A DNA stretch of 64,000 bases from Sphingomonas echinoides ATCC 14820 (GCF_000241465.1 NZ_JH584235.1:3715718-3779717); one strand, 5' to 3'. Shown: positions 10,507-19,898, numbered from the stretch's first letter. A program made the numbers and translations. The notes: generated by a model from the sequence alone, not told the origin.

Positions 10507-11588
10507 TCGCACCCGATTCACGCGGCTTCTCGCTCGAGCGCGGGTTCTTCCTGGCGTTCCTCATGATCGTGTCGCTGGTCTTCGCCTGGCTCATCGCGCC
10601 CTTTTTCGGGGCGATCGTGTGGGCGGTGGTTGCCGCGATCGTGTTCGCCCCGCTGACCGATTGGCTGACCGCCACGCTTAGCGGTCGTCGCAACCTTGCG
10701 ACCGTGCTGACTCTGCTGGTCATCCTGCTCGCGGTGATCTTGCCGACGGTGCTGCTGGGCGGGGCGCTGCTGCAACAGGCGGCGGGGCTCTACGCCAAGA
10801 TCAAATCGGGCAAGATCGATTTCGATCTCGTGTTCTTCCAGATTGAGGGCCGCTTGCCGAACTGGGTCCAACAGCAATTGGCGGGCTATGGCCTCACCGA
10901 TTTTGCGGCGGTGCGGGCGCGGATCGCGGACGGGGCGGTCAAGAGCTTCGATTCGCTGGCGGGCCGCGCATTCAGCCTCGGGCAAAGCGTGTTCGGGCTT
11001 TTGGCGACGCTCGGCATCATGCTGTACCTCTGCTTCTTCCTGTTGCGCGACGGACGCACGATCGTCGCCAAGGTCGAACATGCCATCCCCCTGCTGCCCG
11101 AATATCGCCGTGCGCTATTCGACAAATTCGCCGCCGTCGTGCGCGCGACGATCAAGGGCAGTCTGGTCGTCGCGGTGCTGCAGGGCTTGATCGGCGGGCT
11201 GATCGTGTGGGGGCTCGGCATTGGTGGCGCGTTGCTGTGGGGCGTGCTGATGGGCGCGTTCTCGCTGCTGCCGGCGATCGGTACGGGCATCGTGTGGGTG
11301 CCGATGGCGCTCTATCTGCTGGCAACCGGGGCGATCTGGCAGGGGATCGCGCTGGCGCTGTGCGGGTTCTTCATCATCAGCAGCGTTGATAATGTGGTGA
11401 AGCCGATCCTGGTCGGGCGCGACACGCAAATGCCCGATTATGTCGTGCTGATTTCGACCTTTGGTGGCCTGGAACTGTTTGGGTTTAACGGGCTGGTGGT
11501 GGGGCCGGTGATCGCGGCGATGTTCATCGCGACCTGGGAGATTTTCTCGCGATCCCGCGACGCTCACCGGGGTATCGGCCCGCGTTGA
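10503..11588 (+). CDS. AI-2E family transporter (PerM/YdiK type)
   Basis: This 361-residue multi-spanning membrane protein has two N-terminal helices (FFLAFLMIVSLVFAWLIAPF), a soluble middle region (about 100-170), and a cluster of C-terminal helices including ISSVDNVVKPILVGRDTQMP, the recognisable family signature. Members act as permeases; some move autoinducer-2 and others act as Na+/H+ antiporters, so the substrate is open. It starts in an ATGA overlap with the upstream ATPase. Its last 25 bp overlap the 3' end of the convergent MgtA gene. Confidence 0.9.
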   Translation: MIAPDSRGFSLERGFFLAFLMIVSLVFAWLIAPFFGAIVWAVVAAIVFAPLTDWLTATLSGRRNLATVLTLLVILLAVILPTVLLGGALLQQAAGLYAKIKSGKIDFDLVFFQIEGRLPNWVQQQLAGYGLTDFAAVRARIADGAVKSFDSLAGRAFSLGQSVFGLLATLGIMLYLCFFLLRDGRTIVAKVEHAIPLLPEYRRALFDKFAAVVRATIKGSLVVAVLQGLIGGLIVWGLGIGGALLWGVLMGAFSLLPAIGTGIVWVPMALYLLATGAIWQGIALALCGFFIISSVDNVVKPILVGRDTQMPDYVVLISTFGGLELFGFNGLVVGPVIAAMFIATWEIFSRSRDAHRGIGPR

Positions 11589-14128
11589 TGCGCGTGGCGG
11601 GTCGCGCGGCTGGGCCGTATCGCGATGCCTTTCAGCAGTTCCGCACAGACCAGATAGGCGACCACCACCGCCACGATCCCGCCCGTCATCGCCAGCGGCG
11701 GTGTCTGGAAGCCCAGCCAGTGCGCCAGCGGCGTGAAGGGCAGGGCAAGCGCCACCAGTAACGCGCCGAGCGACGTCATCGTCAGGATCGGGCTCGCGCG
11801 GTTCGCCCAGGGCCTGCCATTGGTGCGGATGATGAAGATCACCAGCACTTGCGTCGCCATCGATTCCAGAAACCAGGCGGTGCGAAATTCGGGTGGTGCC
11901 GCGTGGAACAGCAGCACCAGCCCGGCAAAGGTGAGCAAGTCGAACAGCGAGGAGAGCGGCCCCATGATCGCCGCGAATTTCACCAGGTCGCGCAGGTTCC
12001 ACACTTGCGGCTTCGCAATCGCCTCGGCGCGGACGGTGTCGAACGGAATGCCGATTTCGGACACGTCGTAGAGCAGGTTATTGAGCAGGATCTGCGTCGG
12101 CAACATCGGCAGGAACGGCAGGAAGAACGACGCCACCGCCATCGACAGCATGTTGCCGAAGTTGGAACTGGCCCCCATGCGGATGTATTTCAGGATGTTG
12201 GCAAAGGTCCGCCGCCCTTCCTCGACACCGTCTGCGACGACCGCCAGATCGCTGTCGAGCAGGATCATGTCCGCCGCCGCCTGGGCAACCCCGGTGGCAC
12301 CCGCGACCGACAGGCCAATATCGGCCCCCTTCAGCGCCGGGGCATCGTTAATGCCGTCGCCGAGATAGCCGACCACAGCACCGCGCGCCTGCAATGCCCG
12401 CACGATGCGCGATTTTTGGTCGGGCGCGAGCCGCCCATAGGCGTCGACATGCCGCACCTGCACCGCAAGCGCGTCGTCGGACAGGTGCGTGATGTCCGCG
12501 CCCGACAGCACGCGGTCCGCCTTCATGCCGACCAGTCCGGCCAGCCGCTTGACCACCACTGGATCATCGCCCGACAGGATCTTCAGCCGGATTCCCGCCG
12601 CCGCCAGCCGGGCGATGGCTGCGGCGGCGGTCGCCTTGGGCGGATCGGCAAAGGCGCACAGGCCCTCGAAGACGAGGCCGGTCTCATCCGCCGCCGAAAC
12701 GGTTTGCGCGGGGCCGGTCCAGGCGCGCGATGCCACTGCGATGGTCCGCAGGCCTTCCCGCCCGGCGAGCGCCGTGACCTGCGCCAGCGCGGCGGTACGT
12801 TCCGCCGCGCCCATCGCGCTGCCGCCCTGACTCGACGTGCATAAAGCGAGGATCGCTTCGGGCGCGCCCTTGGCGATCAGGATCGTGCCTTCGGGGCCGC
12901 TGGCGACGACCGATCCCAGCCGCCGCGCGAAATCAAAGGCGTGGCGTCCGACCAGCGTCCAGCCCGTATCCGCAGCGGGCGCGGCGGCCAGCAGCGCCGC
13001 GTCGAGCGCGCCGCGATCCCCGCCGAGCGATGCGGCAATCGCGGCCAGCCGCGCCGTGCGTGGGTCTTCCGCGGCGGCGGGCGACAGGCTGCGCGCGAGC
13101 GTGATTTCAGCCGAGGTCAGCGTGCCGGTCTTGTCGGTACACAGCACCGTCATCGCGCCGAGATCGTGGATCGACGCCAGCCGTTTCACGATCACCTTGC
13201 GCTTGGCCATCCGCATCGCGCCGCGCGACAGCGTGACGGTGGTGATCATCGGCAGCAATTCGGGCGTTAGCCCCACCGCCAGCGCGACCGCGAACATCAG
13301 CGATTGCAGCGCCGGTCGCCCGAAGAACACGCTGGTTGCCAGCACCACCACGACCAGCACGATCGTCAGCCGCGCGGTGAGCAGCCCGTAACTGCGCAAG
13401 TCGCGCTGAAAGGGGGAGAGTTCGGTCGCTTCGTCCAGCGCCGCCGCCGCGCCGCCAAACACGGTCGCTGCCCCGCAATGGACGACCAAGGCGATTGCCT
13501 CGCCGGTCTGGCCGACCGCGCCGCGAAACAGCGCGTTCGACGCCTCGCCCGCCGTCTCGCCGGTCACCGTGCCGGGGCGCTTTTCCACCGGATAGGGCTC
13601 GCCGGTCAGCGCCGCCTCATTGGCGGTGAACGCATCGCTATCGAGCACCAGCCCGTCGGCCGGGATGATGTCGCCCGCGCGCACGCGCATCACGTCGCCG
13701 GGCACCACGCCCTCGACCGCAATCTGCACGAATTGGCCGTCGCGCTTGACTTCGGCCTTCAGCGCCACCGTCCGCCGCAGCGCCGCCGCCGCGCCCAGCG
13801 CCTGCCGTTCCTGCACCGCCTCAAGCCCGATCGAGATCGCCAGAATGGCGACGATGATCGTCCCGCCCACGGAGTCGCCAGTAGAAATCGACACAATCGC
13901 CGCGACGAGCAGGATCAGCGACAGCGGCTCGAACAGGCGGCGGACGATTGCGCGGAACAGCCCGGTCTGGCGGACCGTCGCATCGGCATTTTGGCCATAA
14001 TGCGCGAGCCGCGCATCGGCCTGCGCGGTGGTTAGCCCGTCATGGCTGCAGTCGAGCTCGGTACACAGCGCGTCAACAGAGCGCGTCCAAAACGGCGCGG
14101 TGGGGGAGCCGGGGGCGGGGGCGTGCAT
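11564..14128 (-). CDS. mgtA: Magnesium-transporting P-type ATPase (MgtA/MgtB type, P3B)
   Basis: This 854-residue inner-membrane pump has an N-terminal cation-ATPase domain (LTTAQADARLAHYGQN), the actuator motif LTGEPYPVEK, the M4 signature GLTPELLPMI characteristic of P3B Mg2+ importers, the phosphorylation motif CTDKTGTLT and the hinge YLGDGINDAPALKGADIG. The MgtA-type loop SSNFGNMLSMAVASFFLPFLP is also present. The length is slightly short of enterobacterial MgtA (about 900). No Mg2+ leader element fits in the 78 bp upstream. It is convergent with, and overlaps, the AI-2E gene by 25 bp. Confidence 0.9.
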   Translation of the reverse strand: MHAPAPGSPTAPFWTRSVDALCTELDCSHDGLTTAQADARLAHYGQNADATVRQTGLFRAIVRRLFEPLSLILLVAAIVSISTGDSVGGTIIVAILAISIGLEAVQERQALGAAAALRRTVALKAEVKRDGQFVQIAVEGVVPGDVMRVRAGDIIPADGLVLDSDAFTANEAALTGEPYPVEKRPGTVTGETAGEASNALFRGAVGQTGEAIALVVHCGAATVFGGAAAALDEATELSPFQRDLRSYGLLTARLTIVLVVVVLATSVFFGRPALQSLMFAVALAVGLTPELLPMITTVTLSRGAMRMAKRKVIVKRLASIHDLGAMTVLCTDKTGTLTSAEITLARSLSPAAAEDPRTARLAAIAASLGGDRGALDAALLAAAPAADTGWTLVGRHAFDFARRLGSVVASGPEGTILIAKGAPEAILALCTSSQGGSAMGAAERTAALAQVTALAGREGLRTIAVASRAWTGPAQTVSAADETGLVFEGLCAFADPPKATAAAAIARLAAAGIRLKILSGDDPVVVKRLAGLVGMKADRVLSGADITHLSDDALAVQVRHVDAYGRLAPDQKSRIVRALQARGAVVGYLGDGINDAPALKGADIGLSVAGATGVAQAAADMILLDSDLAVVADGVEEGRRTFANILKYIRMGASSNFGNMLSMAVASFFLPFLPMLPTQILLNNLLYDVSEIGIPFDTVRAEAIAKPQVWNLRDLVKFAAIMGPLSSLFDLLTFAGLVLLFHAAPPEFRTAWFLESMATQVLVIFIIRTNGRPWANRASPILTMTSLGALLVALALPFTPLAHWLGFQTPPLAMTGGIVAVVVAYLVCAELLKGIAIRPSRATRHAHQRGPIPR

Positions 14129-14206
14129 CCCGCCACTATCCGTCGGCAGTGAGCGCGTGGTAGCTTCGGAAACTACGCACGCGCCCGTGTTCGGTCGGCC
14201 CTGGTG

Positions 14207-15757
14207 TCAGAGCTTGCCCGCGCCCGCATTGGCGATGACGGTGCCGATCAGCCCGGTGGTCGGCTTGAGCACATAGCTGTAATTGGCGGCGGGCGACCAG
14301 GTGCTGGCGGTGACGGCAGCATTGGAGGCGCGCAGCGGGGTGGTGACATCCACGGTAACGCCGTTCAACTGCGTGCCCGAATCGGCGAAGGTCGATGCGC
14401 AATCATCGGCGGTGTAACCCGTGGTGATGCACCCGCTGGTGCGCGCGGCGCTGACCGAAATGCTCCACAGATTGCTGACGGTCCCCGCAGTTCCCGGCGT
14501 GATGATGGCGTTGTTCTCGGCGATGATCTTGCCGCTTTGCCCGACGGTCCAGGCCACCAGGAAGGGTTCGTCGGCGGTTTGGTCGAGCGAGACCTCATAA
14601 TAATTGTTGTACACATGGACCTGGCCGAAGCGCACGCGCGGCATGCGCTGGCGCAGGCCCTGGAAATAATTGTCGTGGAAGGTCACCTTCAGCACGCTCG
14701 GGTTTTCTGCTGTCTTGCTCGCGGTGTCGGTGCCGCCGATCAGGAACGATTTGTCATGGCCGAAGAAATAGCTCTTCGAAATCGTGACGAGATTGCCGAG
14801 CTTGGTCACGTCGATCAGCCCGTCATGATGCTGCACCTTGAAGTCGCTGCCGGTGTAATTCACCGCCCCGACCGTCTCGGTCCATACCGAGGGATAGAGG
14901 CGGTCGATCCGTGCGCCGTCGCTGAAGGTGCTGTGGTCGATCCAGACATGCGTCGCATACAGGACCGAGATCAGATCATAGGCCGAGTTCCAGCGCCCGG
15001 TGGTGGAATCGGTCGGGTCCCATTGCGGGAAGAAGTCGAACGCATCCTCGAAGGTGATGTTGCGCACCACGACATTGTCGATCGGTGCGCTGCTGGTGCC
15101 GAGGATCAGGTTGCCATGGACGAGCTTGGCATCGCTGCCCAGGCCGATGATCGAGGTGTTCGACGGCACGAAGATCTGCACGACCTTCTTTTGCAGCGCC
15201 GCCGCACAGACGCGCGCGCTCTCGGGATTGCCGACCGGCAAGCTGGCATTGCCGTATACGCTCGGGCGATAGGCGGCGAGATAGGCGGTGGTTAGCGCGG
15301 CCTCGGCGGTGAACCCATAGGTCGTGCTCGCGCAACTGCCCTTGATGTAATCGTCGGCGGTCTGTTCGGTCAGCGCCTGGTTGACGTTGAGGCTGATCCG
15401 CCCCTTCACGTAAATCAGCTTCTTCGCCGGATCGAGCGTGCCGGTATAGCTGCCATCGGCGGCGATCGTGGCGGTGTTGCCGTAGAGCGCCTGGATCAAC
15501 TCGTTGCGATTGGTGACGGTATAGGTCTTGGCCGCCACCGCGCCGTCACCCCCGGTCGTGCCGGTGCCGGTCGCCGCCCAGCCATCGGCCCCCAGCGAGG
15601 ACGCAAGCGTTGGCGCTGGCGTCGCCGGGCTTGGCGTCGGCGTGCTCCCGGTGGTGCCACCACCAACGACAGCAACGCCGCCGCCGTTGCTCGAATCCCC
15701 GCAGCCGACCAGCGCCAAGGCTGCTGCCGTTACCAATAACACCGCTTTGATGGTCAT
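14207..15757 (-). CDS. Secreted pectate lyase, polysaccharide lyase family 1, lipoprotein
   Basis: This 516-residue extracellular enzyme is predicted to cleave polygalacturonate by beta-elimination. The signal ends in a lipobox (ALALVGC). A Gly/Thr/Pro-rich linker (about 25-50) precedes the right-handed beta-helix. Family motifs are visible: WIDHSTFSDG (Ca2+-site region), HHDGLIDV, and QRMPRVRFGQVHVYNNYY, which holds the catalytic Arg region. The ATG at 15757 follows GGGGAG; an in-frame start 21 nt upstream would break the signal. No other pectin genes are adjacent. Two palindromes of the same sequence type lie upstream, suggesting repressor control. Confidence 0.9.
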   Translation of the reverse strand: MTIKAVLLVTAAALALVGCGDSSNGGGVAVVGGGTTGSTPTPSPATPAPTLASSLGADGWAATGTGTTGGDGAVAAKTYTVTNRNELIQALYGNTATIAADGSYTGTLDPAKKLIYVKGRISLNVNQALTEQTADDYIKGSCASTTYGFTAEAALTTAYLAAYRPSVYGNASLPVGNPESARVCAAALQKKVVQIFVPSNTSIIGLGSDAKLVHGNLILGTSSAPIDNVVVRNITFEDAFDFFPQWDPTDSTTGRWNSAYDLISVLYATHVWIDHSTFSDGARIDRLYPSVWTETVGAVNYTGSDFKVQHHDGLIDVTKLGNLVTISKSYFFGHDKSFLIGGTDTASKTAENPSVLKVTFHDNYFQGLRQRMPRVRFGQVHVYNNYYEVSLDQTADEPFLVAWTVGQSGKIIAENNAIITPGTAGTVSNLWSISVSAARTSGCITTGYTADDCASTFADSGTQLNGVTVDVTTPLRASNAAVTASTWSPAANYSYVLKPTTGLIGTVIANAGAGKL

Positions 15758-15790
15758 GATCGCTCTCCCCTGTATCAACGTTCCATACCA

Positions 15791-15802
15791 GACACCGGTG
15801 TC
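15791..15802. promoter_or_regulatory. Palindromic operator candidate, proximal to the pectate lyase
   Basis: GACACCGGTGTC is a perfect 12-bp palindrome with a central CpG, as is common for LacI-family operators. It lies 34 nt before the pectate lyase start codon, where a repressor would block transcription. It matches the second site at 15972. Confidence 0.5.
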
Positions 15803-15971
15803 ATGCAGGGGTTTCCTGCCGACCGGTACGGTTGCACTTCTGATTTGCGGGTGATCCAGGGCGTTTCGCGTGCGGGGCCCTTGCTCCGCGCGTCGCTTCG
15901 TCCCTTCCTCCCGGCATCCTCTACCGATCCGTCGCCGCGGATTCTTGTTGTCGTGGATAAGATTAACCGCG

Positions 15972-15987
15972 TTGATACCGGTGTCAA
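15972..15987. promoter_or_regulatory. Palindromic operator candidate, distal
   Basis: TTGATACCGGTGTCAA is a 16-bp palindrome with a single T/G mismatch pair. It shares the ACCGGTGTC core with the 15791 site, 180 bp away. It could cooperate with that site by looping, or act on the divergent CDF gene whose start is 93 bp to the right. Confidence 0.5.
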
Positions 15988-16079
15988 TAAAGTGTGTGAC
16001 GGTTGGGCTGTTTGCTGCCGAGCCGCCGCGCTATGCGTTGGCCATCTCCAAAGGTCGGGGTCCAAAAATAGGGAAATCC

Positions 16080-17030
16080 ATGTCGGCATCCAAGCAAGGT
16101 GGAACCAATTTCGTTGTCATCGCGGCGCTGTTCGCCAATCTCGGCATTGCGCTGGCCAAATTCGTGGCTGCGGCGATCACCGGTTCCTCGGCGATGCTGA
16201 CCGAAGGGTTCCACTCGGTCGTCGACAGCTTCAACCAGCTCCTGCTGCTGTACGGCCAGCATCGCGGGCGTCGCCCGCCGGATGAAGCCCATCCGTTCGG
16301 CTACGGGCGCGAGCTGTATTTCTGGAGCTTCGTCGTCGCCATCCTGATCTTCGGCGTCGGCGCGGGCGTGTCGATCTACGAAGGCTGGGTCCACATTCTG
16401 GAGCCAGAACCGCTGCACGATCCGCTGGTCAATTATATCGTGCTTGGCGTTTCGTTCGCGCTGGAGGGGGGATCGTGGTTCATCGCGGTGCGCGAATTTG
16501 CCGCCGCCAATCGCGGCAAGGGCTGGTGGGCGGCGATCCGCAAGTCGAAGGACCCGGCAGAATTTATCGTGCTGTTCGAGGATTCGGCCGCGATTGCGGG
16601 TCTGATCGTCGCCGGGATTGGCGTATGGGCCAGCCAGATGTGGGGCGACCCGCGCATTGATGGCGCGGCGTCGATCGTGATCGGCGTCATCCTCGGCATC
16701 GTCGCGGCGCTGCTCGCGCGCGAGGCGAAGGGTCTGCTGATCGGCGAGGGGGCTGATCCGGCGGTGGTGGCCAAGGTCCGCGCGATCGTCGCGGCACGGC
16801 CCGAAATTACTGCGGTCAACCATGTCCGCACCATCCACACCGCGCCCGACAGCATCTTCGTCGCGATCAGCGCCGATTTTCGCGATCAGATCACGATGGG
16901 CGAGGCGGAGACGCTGATCGAGACGATCGAGACCGAGCTGAAGGCCGCCGAACCGATGTTGTCGTCCATCTACATCCGGCCGGAAAAGCGCGAGAATGCC
17001 ACTACGCTTCCGGCGGGGCCGCCCCGTTAA
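16080..17030 (+). CDS. Cation diffusion facilitator, SLC30A9/ZnT9-like
   Basis: This 316-residue inner-membrane protein has about six helices and a C-terminal cytosolic domain (VRAIVAARPEITAVNHVRTIHT). The TM2 metal-site motif is HSVVDSFNQLLLL. In TM5 the usual HxxxD is replaced by LFEDSAAIAGL, the ED form I associate with the ZnT9-like branch. Transport of Zn2+ or another divalent metal by proton exchange is expected from the superfamily; the altered site makes ion choice uncertain. The ATG at 16080 follows AGGGA by 5 nt. Its stop overlaps the convergent DUF4893 stop by 4 bp. Confidence 0.88.
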   Translation: MSASKQGGTNFVVIAALFANLGIALAKFVAAAITGSSAMLTEGFHSVVDSFNQLLLLYGQHRGRRPPDEAHPFGYGRELYFWSFVVAILIFGVGAGVSIYEGWVHILEPEPLHDPLVNYIVLGVSFALEGGSWFIAVREFAAANRGKGWWAAIRKSKDPAEFIVLFEDSAAIAGLIVAGIGVWASQMWGDPRIDGAASIVIGVILGIVAALLAREAKGLLIGEGADPAVVAKVRAIVAARPEITAVNHVRTIHTAPDSIFVAISADFRDQITMGEAETLIETIETELKAAEPMLSSIYIRPEKRENATTLPAGPPR

Positions 17031-17710
17031 CGCTTGGGGGCGGGGACGATCTCGACCACGTCAAGCAACGATTCGAAGCGCGGATACGGGAGCACGAGCC
17101 GCCAGCGTTTTTCGCCGATCCGTTCGAGATAGCCGGCCATGTCGCGGTTGCTGTCCTGGCCGTAGCTCAGCGGCTTGGTCTCGTCGCCCAGCACCATCGT
17201 TCCCAGAAAGATCGTGCGCGCCTGCGAATCCGGGAACAGCAGCCCGACCGGACGCTGTGCGCCGGAAACCTTGTACAGGCTCGACACCTCGCCCTCATCG
17301 TCGACCTTGCAATCGACCGGTGGGTACGTGGTGACATCGTGCATCGCGGTGCCGTTCGCACCCAATTTAATGACGCGACACAGATAGTTGCCGGGCGGCG
17401 GCATTGCCCCGCTCAGCGCACGGTCGGGGTCGAACAGCAGCGAATCCGAGGCGACAACCGCCGCCTTGGCGCTGCCTTGCGCCTTGGCCAGGGCATCGAT
17501 CCACGCCTGGCGCCAGTTGCGCAAGCGCGTCCGGTCTTCCGCAGTTGCCACGTGCCGCCAGTCAACCTCGGCGGCTGCGGTGCCGCGCAGCGATCGCGGT
17601 GGGGCAATGCTGACTTCAACCGTCTTGCTGGCTTTGCCGCCGCACCCAGCGAGCAGTGCGGCGGGCAGCGCGCATAAGACGGACCCAAGGATTCGGGCTA
17701 AAACCTTCAA
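17027..17710 (-). CDS. DUF4893 lipoprotein
   Basis: This 227-residue exported protein has a lipobox (ALLAGC). The start is TTG at 17708-17710, with GGGG about 10 nt upstream; no other in-frame start precedes the signal peptide. Conserved blocks are VDWRHVATAEDRTRLRNWRQ and PPPGNYLCRVIKLG, which I recognise as the DUF4893 pattern found largely in sphingomonads. It is probably periplasmic and membrane-anchored; its role is unknown. The stop codon overlaps the convergent transporter gene. Confidence 0.85.
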   Translation of the reverse strand: MKVLARILGSVLCALPAALLAGCGGKASKTVEVSIAPPRSLRGTAAAEVDWRHVATAEDRTRLRNWRQAWIDALAKAQGSAKAAVVASDSLLFDPDRALSGAMPPPGNYLCRVIKLGANGTAMHDVTTYPPVDCKVDDEGEVSSLYKVSGAQRPVGLLFPDSQARTIFLGTMVLGDETKPLSYGQDSNRDMAGYLERIGEKRWRLVLPYPRFESLLDVVEIVPAPKR

Positions 17711-17786
17711 AGCGACCGATCCCCTTTTGCGATAGGGCTATACCTAACCATGCCGACCTGAGGTTGCCAAGGCCATGGCTACCCGA

Positions 17787-18572
17787 TCAGGCCGCCGTCC
17801 AGCCGCCGTCGACCGAAAGGTTCGCGCCGGTGATCGACTTCGCCTCGTCGCGGCACAGGAACAAGGCGAGCGCGGCGACCTGATCGACCGTCACGAACTC
17901 CTTGGTCGGCTGCGCTTCGAGCAGGACCTCGTTGATCACCTGATCGCGTGTCAGCCCGCGCGAGGCCATCGTATCGGGGATCTGATTTTCGACCAAAGGC
18001 GTCCACACATAGCCCGGCGAAATGCAATTGACGGTGATACCGTCGGTCGCGGTTTCCAGCGCGATCGTCTTGGTCAGCCCGGCAAGGCCGTGCTTGGCCA
18101 TGACATAGGCCGATTTGTTGGGGCTGGCGACGAGCGAATGCGCCGAGGCGGTGGAGATGATTCGGCCCCATTTCTTCGCCTTCATGAATGGCACTGCCGC
18201 CTGCATCATGTACCAGGCCGAATTGAGGTTGATCTTGATGATCGCCTCGAACTTGTCGGCCGGAAAATCCTCGATCTTGGCGACATGCTGGATGCCGGCA
18301 TTGTTGACGATGATGTCGGGGCCACCCAGTTCATCGTGACAGCGCTTCACCATCGCGGCGATCGCTTCGGGCTTGGTCATGTCGGCGGCGTCGTACAGCG
18401 CCTTCGCTCCGCTGGTCGCTTCCAGCTTGGCGCGCTCGATCTCGATCGCGGCGGCATCGCCAAAACCGTTGATGACGACGCTTGCACCTTCCGCGGCGAG
18501 GACCTTGGCATATTCAAGGCCGATGCCCGAGGTCGAACCGGTGATGATGGCAGTCTTGCCCTTGAGGAACAT
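17787..18572 (-). CDS. bdhA: 3-hydroxybutyrate dehydrogenase
   Basis: This 261-residue short-chain dehydrogenase oxidises 3-hydroxybutyrate to acetoacetate with NAD+, a step of polyhydroxybutyrate breakdown. The Rossmann motif is TGSTSGIG and the structural NNAG follows. The catalytic set includes Ser in STASAHSLVAS and YVMAKHG (Tyr, Lys). The sequence LNSAWYMMQAAVPFMKAKKW and the Q-P-T-K-E-F segment are characteristic of the hydroxybutyrate branch. The ATG at 18572 was chosen over a longer frame. The patatin gene ends 20 bp upstream on the same strand, so the two are likely co-transcribed. Confidence 0.92.
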   Translation of the reverse strand: MFLKGKTAIITGSTSGIGLEYAKVLAAEGASVVINGFGDAAAIEIERAKLEATSGAKALYDAADMTKPEAIAAMVKRCHDELGGPDIIVNNAGIQHVAKIEDFPADKFEAIIKINLNSAWYMMQAAVPFMKAKKWGRIISTASAHSLVASPNKSAYVMAKHGLAGLTKTIALETATDGITVNCISPGYVWTPLVENQIPDTMASRGLTRDQVINEVLLEAQPTKEFVTVDQVAALALFLCRDEAKSITGANLSVDGGWTAA

Positions 18573-18592
18573 GGCGGAGTCTCCGTTGCGAT

Positions 18593-19756
18593 TCAAAGGG
18601 TTGGTAGAGTGGGGTGCTTCACGGTCAAATCGAAGGCGGCGCTGCGGCCGGTTTCGATATTCTCGGCGACCAGCTCGGCATTGGCCATCGTCTCGGCGAC
18701 CGCTGCCTGTCCTGCTTCCCAATGCTCGCGCATCGTGCGGGCGGAAAATTCGAAATCACGGCTGCCGCCCTCCCAGGCATTGGCGCGGTAGATCAGGTGG
18801 ACGAGGTTGACGGGATCCTCGTTCGACTGCGCCTTGAGCGCGATAACGTCGGGGTCGTCGTGCAGTTCCGGGGGCAATTTGGCGAGCACGCGCCGTGCCA
18901 GTTCGCGGTCGCGGCGGATGCGCATGACCTGGTCGGATACTTGCCGGGTGCGGCTGGAGAAGCGGATTTCCTTTTCGCGCGCCATCACATCCATGATCGT
19001 GCGAGGTCGCTCGGTCGCCGCCGCGAACAGGTCGATCTGAAAAGCGAGCAGCGGACCCTGCTGATGGTCGAGCACGTGCGTCAGCGGAGTGTTGGACACC
19101 AGCCCGCCGTCCCACCACAGCCGCCCGTCAATCTCGATCGGGGGCAGGCCCGGCGGCAATGCGCCCGAGGCCATGATGTGGCGCGCATCGATCCTGGTTT
19201 CGGTCGTATCGAAATAGTTGAAATTGCCGCTTTCGACATCGACCGCGCCAACTGACAGCCGCACCGGGCCGTTGTTGAGCAAATCCCAGTCGATCAGGTC
19301 GTTCAGCGTCTTTTCCAAGGGCGCGCTGTCGTAGAAGCTGATCGCTTCGGGTGTGCCGGGTACGGCGAACATTGGCGACAGGAAGCGGGGATTGAAGAAC
19401 CCTGGCACGCCCGCCGCGAGCACGAATCCCGCCGACCATTCGTGGACGAATTCGCGGATATGGTCATTGGGGAAGAGCGGGAAGCTCGGCAGCGCCGAGG
19501 TCATCAGGTCCCAAAAGGTGTTCAGCCGCTGCACGCGCAGCGCCGGCGGGTTGCCGGCGACAATCGCGGCGTTGATCGCGCCGATCGAAATCCCCGCGAC
19601 CCAATCGATCTCGATCTCGCTCGCGGCGAGCCCTTCGATCACGCCCGCCTGATAACTGCCGAGCGCGCCGCCGCCCTGCAACACCAACGCCACGCACTCG
19701 GGCAAAGGCAGCGCCTTGGAGCGGCGCTTGGGCGTGATCGTCTCGGAATCGGCCAT
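18593..19756 (-). CDS. Patatin-like phospholipase with DUF3734 C-terminus
   Basis: This 387-residue serine lipid hydrolase uses a Ser/Asp dyad. The oxyanion loop is LQGGGALGSYQ (about 26-36), the nucleophile Ser lies in GISIG (about 55), and the dyad Asp lies in DGGLVSNTPL (about 215). The C-terminal third matches the DUF3734 extension (SRDFEFSARTMREHWEAG). No signal peptide is present, so it is cytosolic. Pairing with bdhA suggests a part in storage-lipid or polyhydroxybutyrate turnover, but that is inference from position only. Confidence 0.9.
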   Translation of the reverse strand: MADSETITPKRRSKALPLPECVALVLQGGGALGSYQAGVIEGLAASEIEIDWVAGISIGAINAAIVAGNPPALRVQRLNTFWDLMTSALPSFPLFPNDHIREFVHEWSAGFVLAAGVPGFFNPRFLSPMFAVPGTPEAISFYDSAPLEKTLNDLIDWDLLNNGPVRLSVGAVDVESGNFNYFDTTETRIDARHIMASGALPPGLPPIEIDGRLWWDGGLVSNTPLTHVLDHQQGPLLAFQIDLFAAATERPRTIMDVMAREKEIRFSSRTRQVSDQVMRIRRDRELARRVLAKLPPELHDDPDVIALKAQSNEDPVNLVHLIYRANAWEGGSRDFEFSARTMREHWEAGQAAVAETMANAELVAENIETGRSAAFDLTVKHPTLPTL

Positions 19757-19898
19757 GCGCCGGACATGCGCGCGTTGCGCTGCAGGATCAACGACAGTTT
19801 GATGAAATGGACGTCATTCAAGCGTGCCATAGCCGTTGCAACCAGCGCCGTCCCCGCGCATTCATGCGGCAGCGGCAACGACCTCAGGACCCCTTGCG

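Larger units (their letters stand above)
15758..16079. other. Divergent promoter region between pectate lyase and CDF genes
   Basis: This 322-bp stretch has no credible gene; open frames crossing it lack family resemblance or ribosome sites. It holds the two palindromic operators and must contain promoters for both flanking genes. Confidence 0.6.

Noticed and set aside
14129..14206. Mg2+-sensing leader of mgtA
   Set aside because: The 78-bp gap is too short for known Mg2+ riboswitches and shows no leader ORF.
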